A stretch of 64,000 nucleotides of DNA from CAVSRC01 sp963781775 (lineage in GTDB: Bacteria; Pseudomonadota; Alphaproteobacteria; Rhizobiales; Kaistiaceae): NCBI GenBank assembly GCA_963781775.1, contig CAWAHE010000031.1:1-64000 (forward strand), read 5' to 3'. This document shows, one piece after another, positions 63,304 through 64,000 of the stretch. How positions within the stretch are numbered: position 1 is the stretch's first letter; every line of letters begins with the position of its first letter. The notes beneath the pieces are model-generated. The model had not been told where the DNA came from. It searched no databases and was given only the letters and a program-made list of their open reading frames with translations. A program made the position numbers and the translations under genes.

Positions 63304-63378
63304 GGGCGCGTAGCTCAGCGGGAGAGCACTCCCTTCACACGGGAGGGGTCACAGGTTCAATCCCTGTCGCGCCCACCA
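63304..63378 (+). tRNA. tRNA-Val (CAC)
   Basis: A full cloverleaf can be drawn: acceptor GGGCGCG pairs with CGCGCCC; D-arm AGCTCAGCGGGAGAGCA; anticodon stem CTCCC-GGGAG with loop TTCACAC (anticodon CAC, valine GTG codons); T-arm CAGGTTCAATCCCTG. CCA is encoded. The 3' end is a possible integration site for the island that follows. Confidence 0.95.
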
Positions 63379-63458
63379 ACTGCCTCAAAGGCTTAGCCAG
63401 CCGTGCTGCGTTTACCCCGACAGGTACACCGACAGATACACTCTCCATACCCGGCGGC

Positions 63459-64000
63459 CTACACCGGCACGCGCACACGCTGACGCAGACGCTCGTATAG
63501 GCGGGCCTCCAGCGGGTGGCTTAACTCTACGACGACGGCGAACGATTGCTCCGTGACGAAATTGTTCGCCCACCCTCCTTCGCATCGGATCACAAGGTAG
63601 TAGTCGTCGCCATATGACCGCGTTTCGCGCGTGAACTTCACAGTTGCAGTCTGGACCGTTCCCAATTCACGCTCGCGTGGACCCGGCGAGAGTTTGCATT
63701 GGAAGCGACCTGCAATCTCAGGAAAATGATCTTCATCGCTGCTGCGGCGGCGATAGTGGTCGAAAATCAGTTCTGGATCACAGCCGCGCACGAGCCGGAA
63801 GGTCATGCCCACGCCGGTGTAGTCGGCCCGCGTGTGCCTTACCGGCGGATCGAACGCCAACGTGACGCGAATTGCGAGCGCCCCCGGTTTGGAAAACGTC
63901 GGGAATTGGTACGTGGTACACGGCAAAATGGTCAATGGGCAGGACATCTTCGGCATAAAGGACCACTCGTCCATCGTCCGAGAATGACGCCAGTTCCAAG
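63459..64000 (-). pseudogene. C-terminal end of an S8-peptidase-like protein, frame broken, runs off window
   Basis: The frame from the window edge reads ELASFSDDGRVVLYAEDVLP and HFAVYHVPIPDVFQT. At a run of five Gs near 63883-63887 the similarity moves to another frame: ALAIRVTLAFDPPVRHTRAD, then GMTFRLVRGCDPELIFDHYR and QSFAVVVELSHPLEARLYER to the stop. One missing G explains the break. The C-terminal pattern is like that of S8 peptidases found with AAA ATPases on genomic islands. The catalytic part lies outside the window, so the call is from memory of the tail. Confidence 0.6.

Overview
The window is high-GC DNA with dense, mostly operonic gene layout. It looks like an alphaproteobacterial chromosome, most likely Hyphomicrobiales/Rhizobiales. 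The support is a DUF2865 protein, a candidate CtrA site of the TTAA-N7-TTAAC type, FNR/FixK-type boxes in front of ccoNOQP and ccoGHIS, a GTTATAAC-centred Zur-like box, and pssA/psd, class II DAHP synthase and ehu/eut/doe genes of the type known from Sinorhizobium and relatives. No genus is assigned. All calls were made by reading translations and motifs; nothing was searched against a database.

Layout. 167-12399 is an ectoine/hydroxyectoine uptake and catabolism locus. The leftward arm is eutB, eutC, doeA/eutD and doeB/eutE. The rightward arm is ehuBCDA, doeX (Lrp/AsnC regulator), a glycerophosphodiester phosphodiesterase, doeC and doeD. The two arms are divergent around a 365-bp control region. 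12412-12820 is a remnant of an AtuA-like gene, followed by a sulfotransferase. 13953-23100 encodes cbb3 cytochrome oxidase (ccoNOQP) and its assembly genes (ccoGHIS), with an alpha/beta hydrolase inserted on the other strand. 23045-27027 is a leftward ABC importer of unknown substrate. 27585-31185 holds an EamA transporter, a PilZ protein, a DapA-like lyase, a PuuE-like deacetylase and a small unknown gene behind the candidate CtrA site.

31182-36852 is a leftward block: a LysM envelope protein, an ArsR regulator with a perfect 12-bp dyad at its start codon, an Atm1-type ABC exporter, psd and pssA. 36963-43736 holds a LOG protein, an MFS transporter, citramalate synthase (with a duplicated 5' end that creates a short upstream frame), two tandem GFA-domain genes, a VOC protein and a cysS that is broken by two frame changes. 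44006-51896 holds a lytic transglycosylase, plsY, a Zn/Mn-type ABC importer, a DUF2865 protein, an L,D-transpeptidase and a RecD-like helicase. 51902-62119 is leftward: nadE, a dienelactone hydrolase, a NEW3/ABC-2 export operon whose permease has an in-frame stop, class II DAHP synthase, gor, a DUF2059 protein and rpiA. 62120-63252 is a DUF2214 protein and gph. A tRNA-Val(CAC) at 63304 is followed by the C-terminal end of an S8-peptidase-like gene that runs off the window, a likely island edge.

How the genes work together. Ectoine is imported by EhuABCD, opened by DoeA, deacetylated by DoeB, transaminated by DoeD and oxidised by DoeC to aspartate; EutB and EutC probably feed in hydroxyectoine. 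No eutA and no enuR is seen. The cco block gives micro-oxic respiration. The clearest oddities are the mosaic, twice-shifted cysS, the ArsR-Atm1-psd-pssA arrangement, the duplicated cimA start and the tRNA-Val boundary. I did not find a clearly new multi-gene system.
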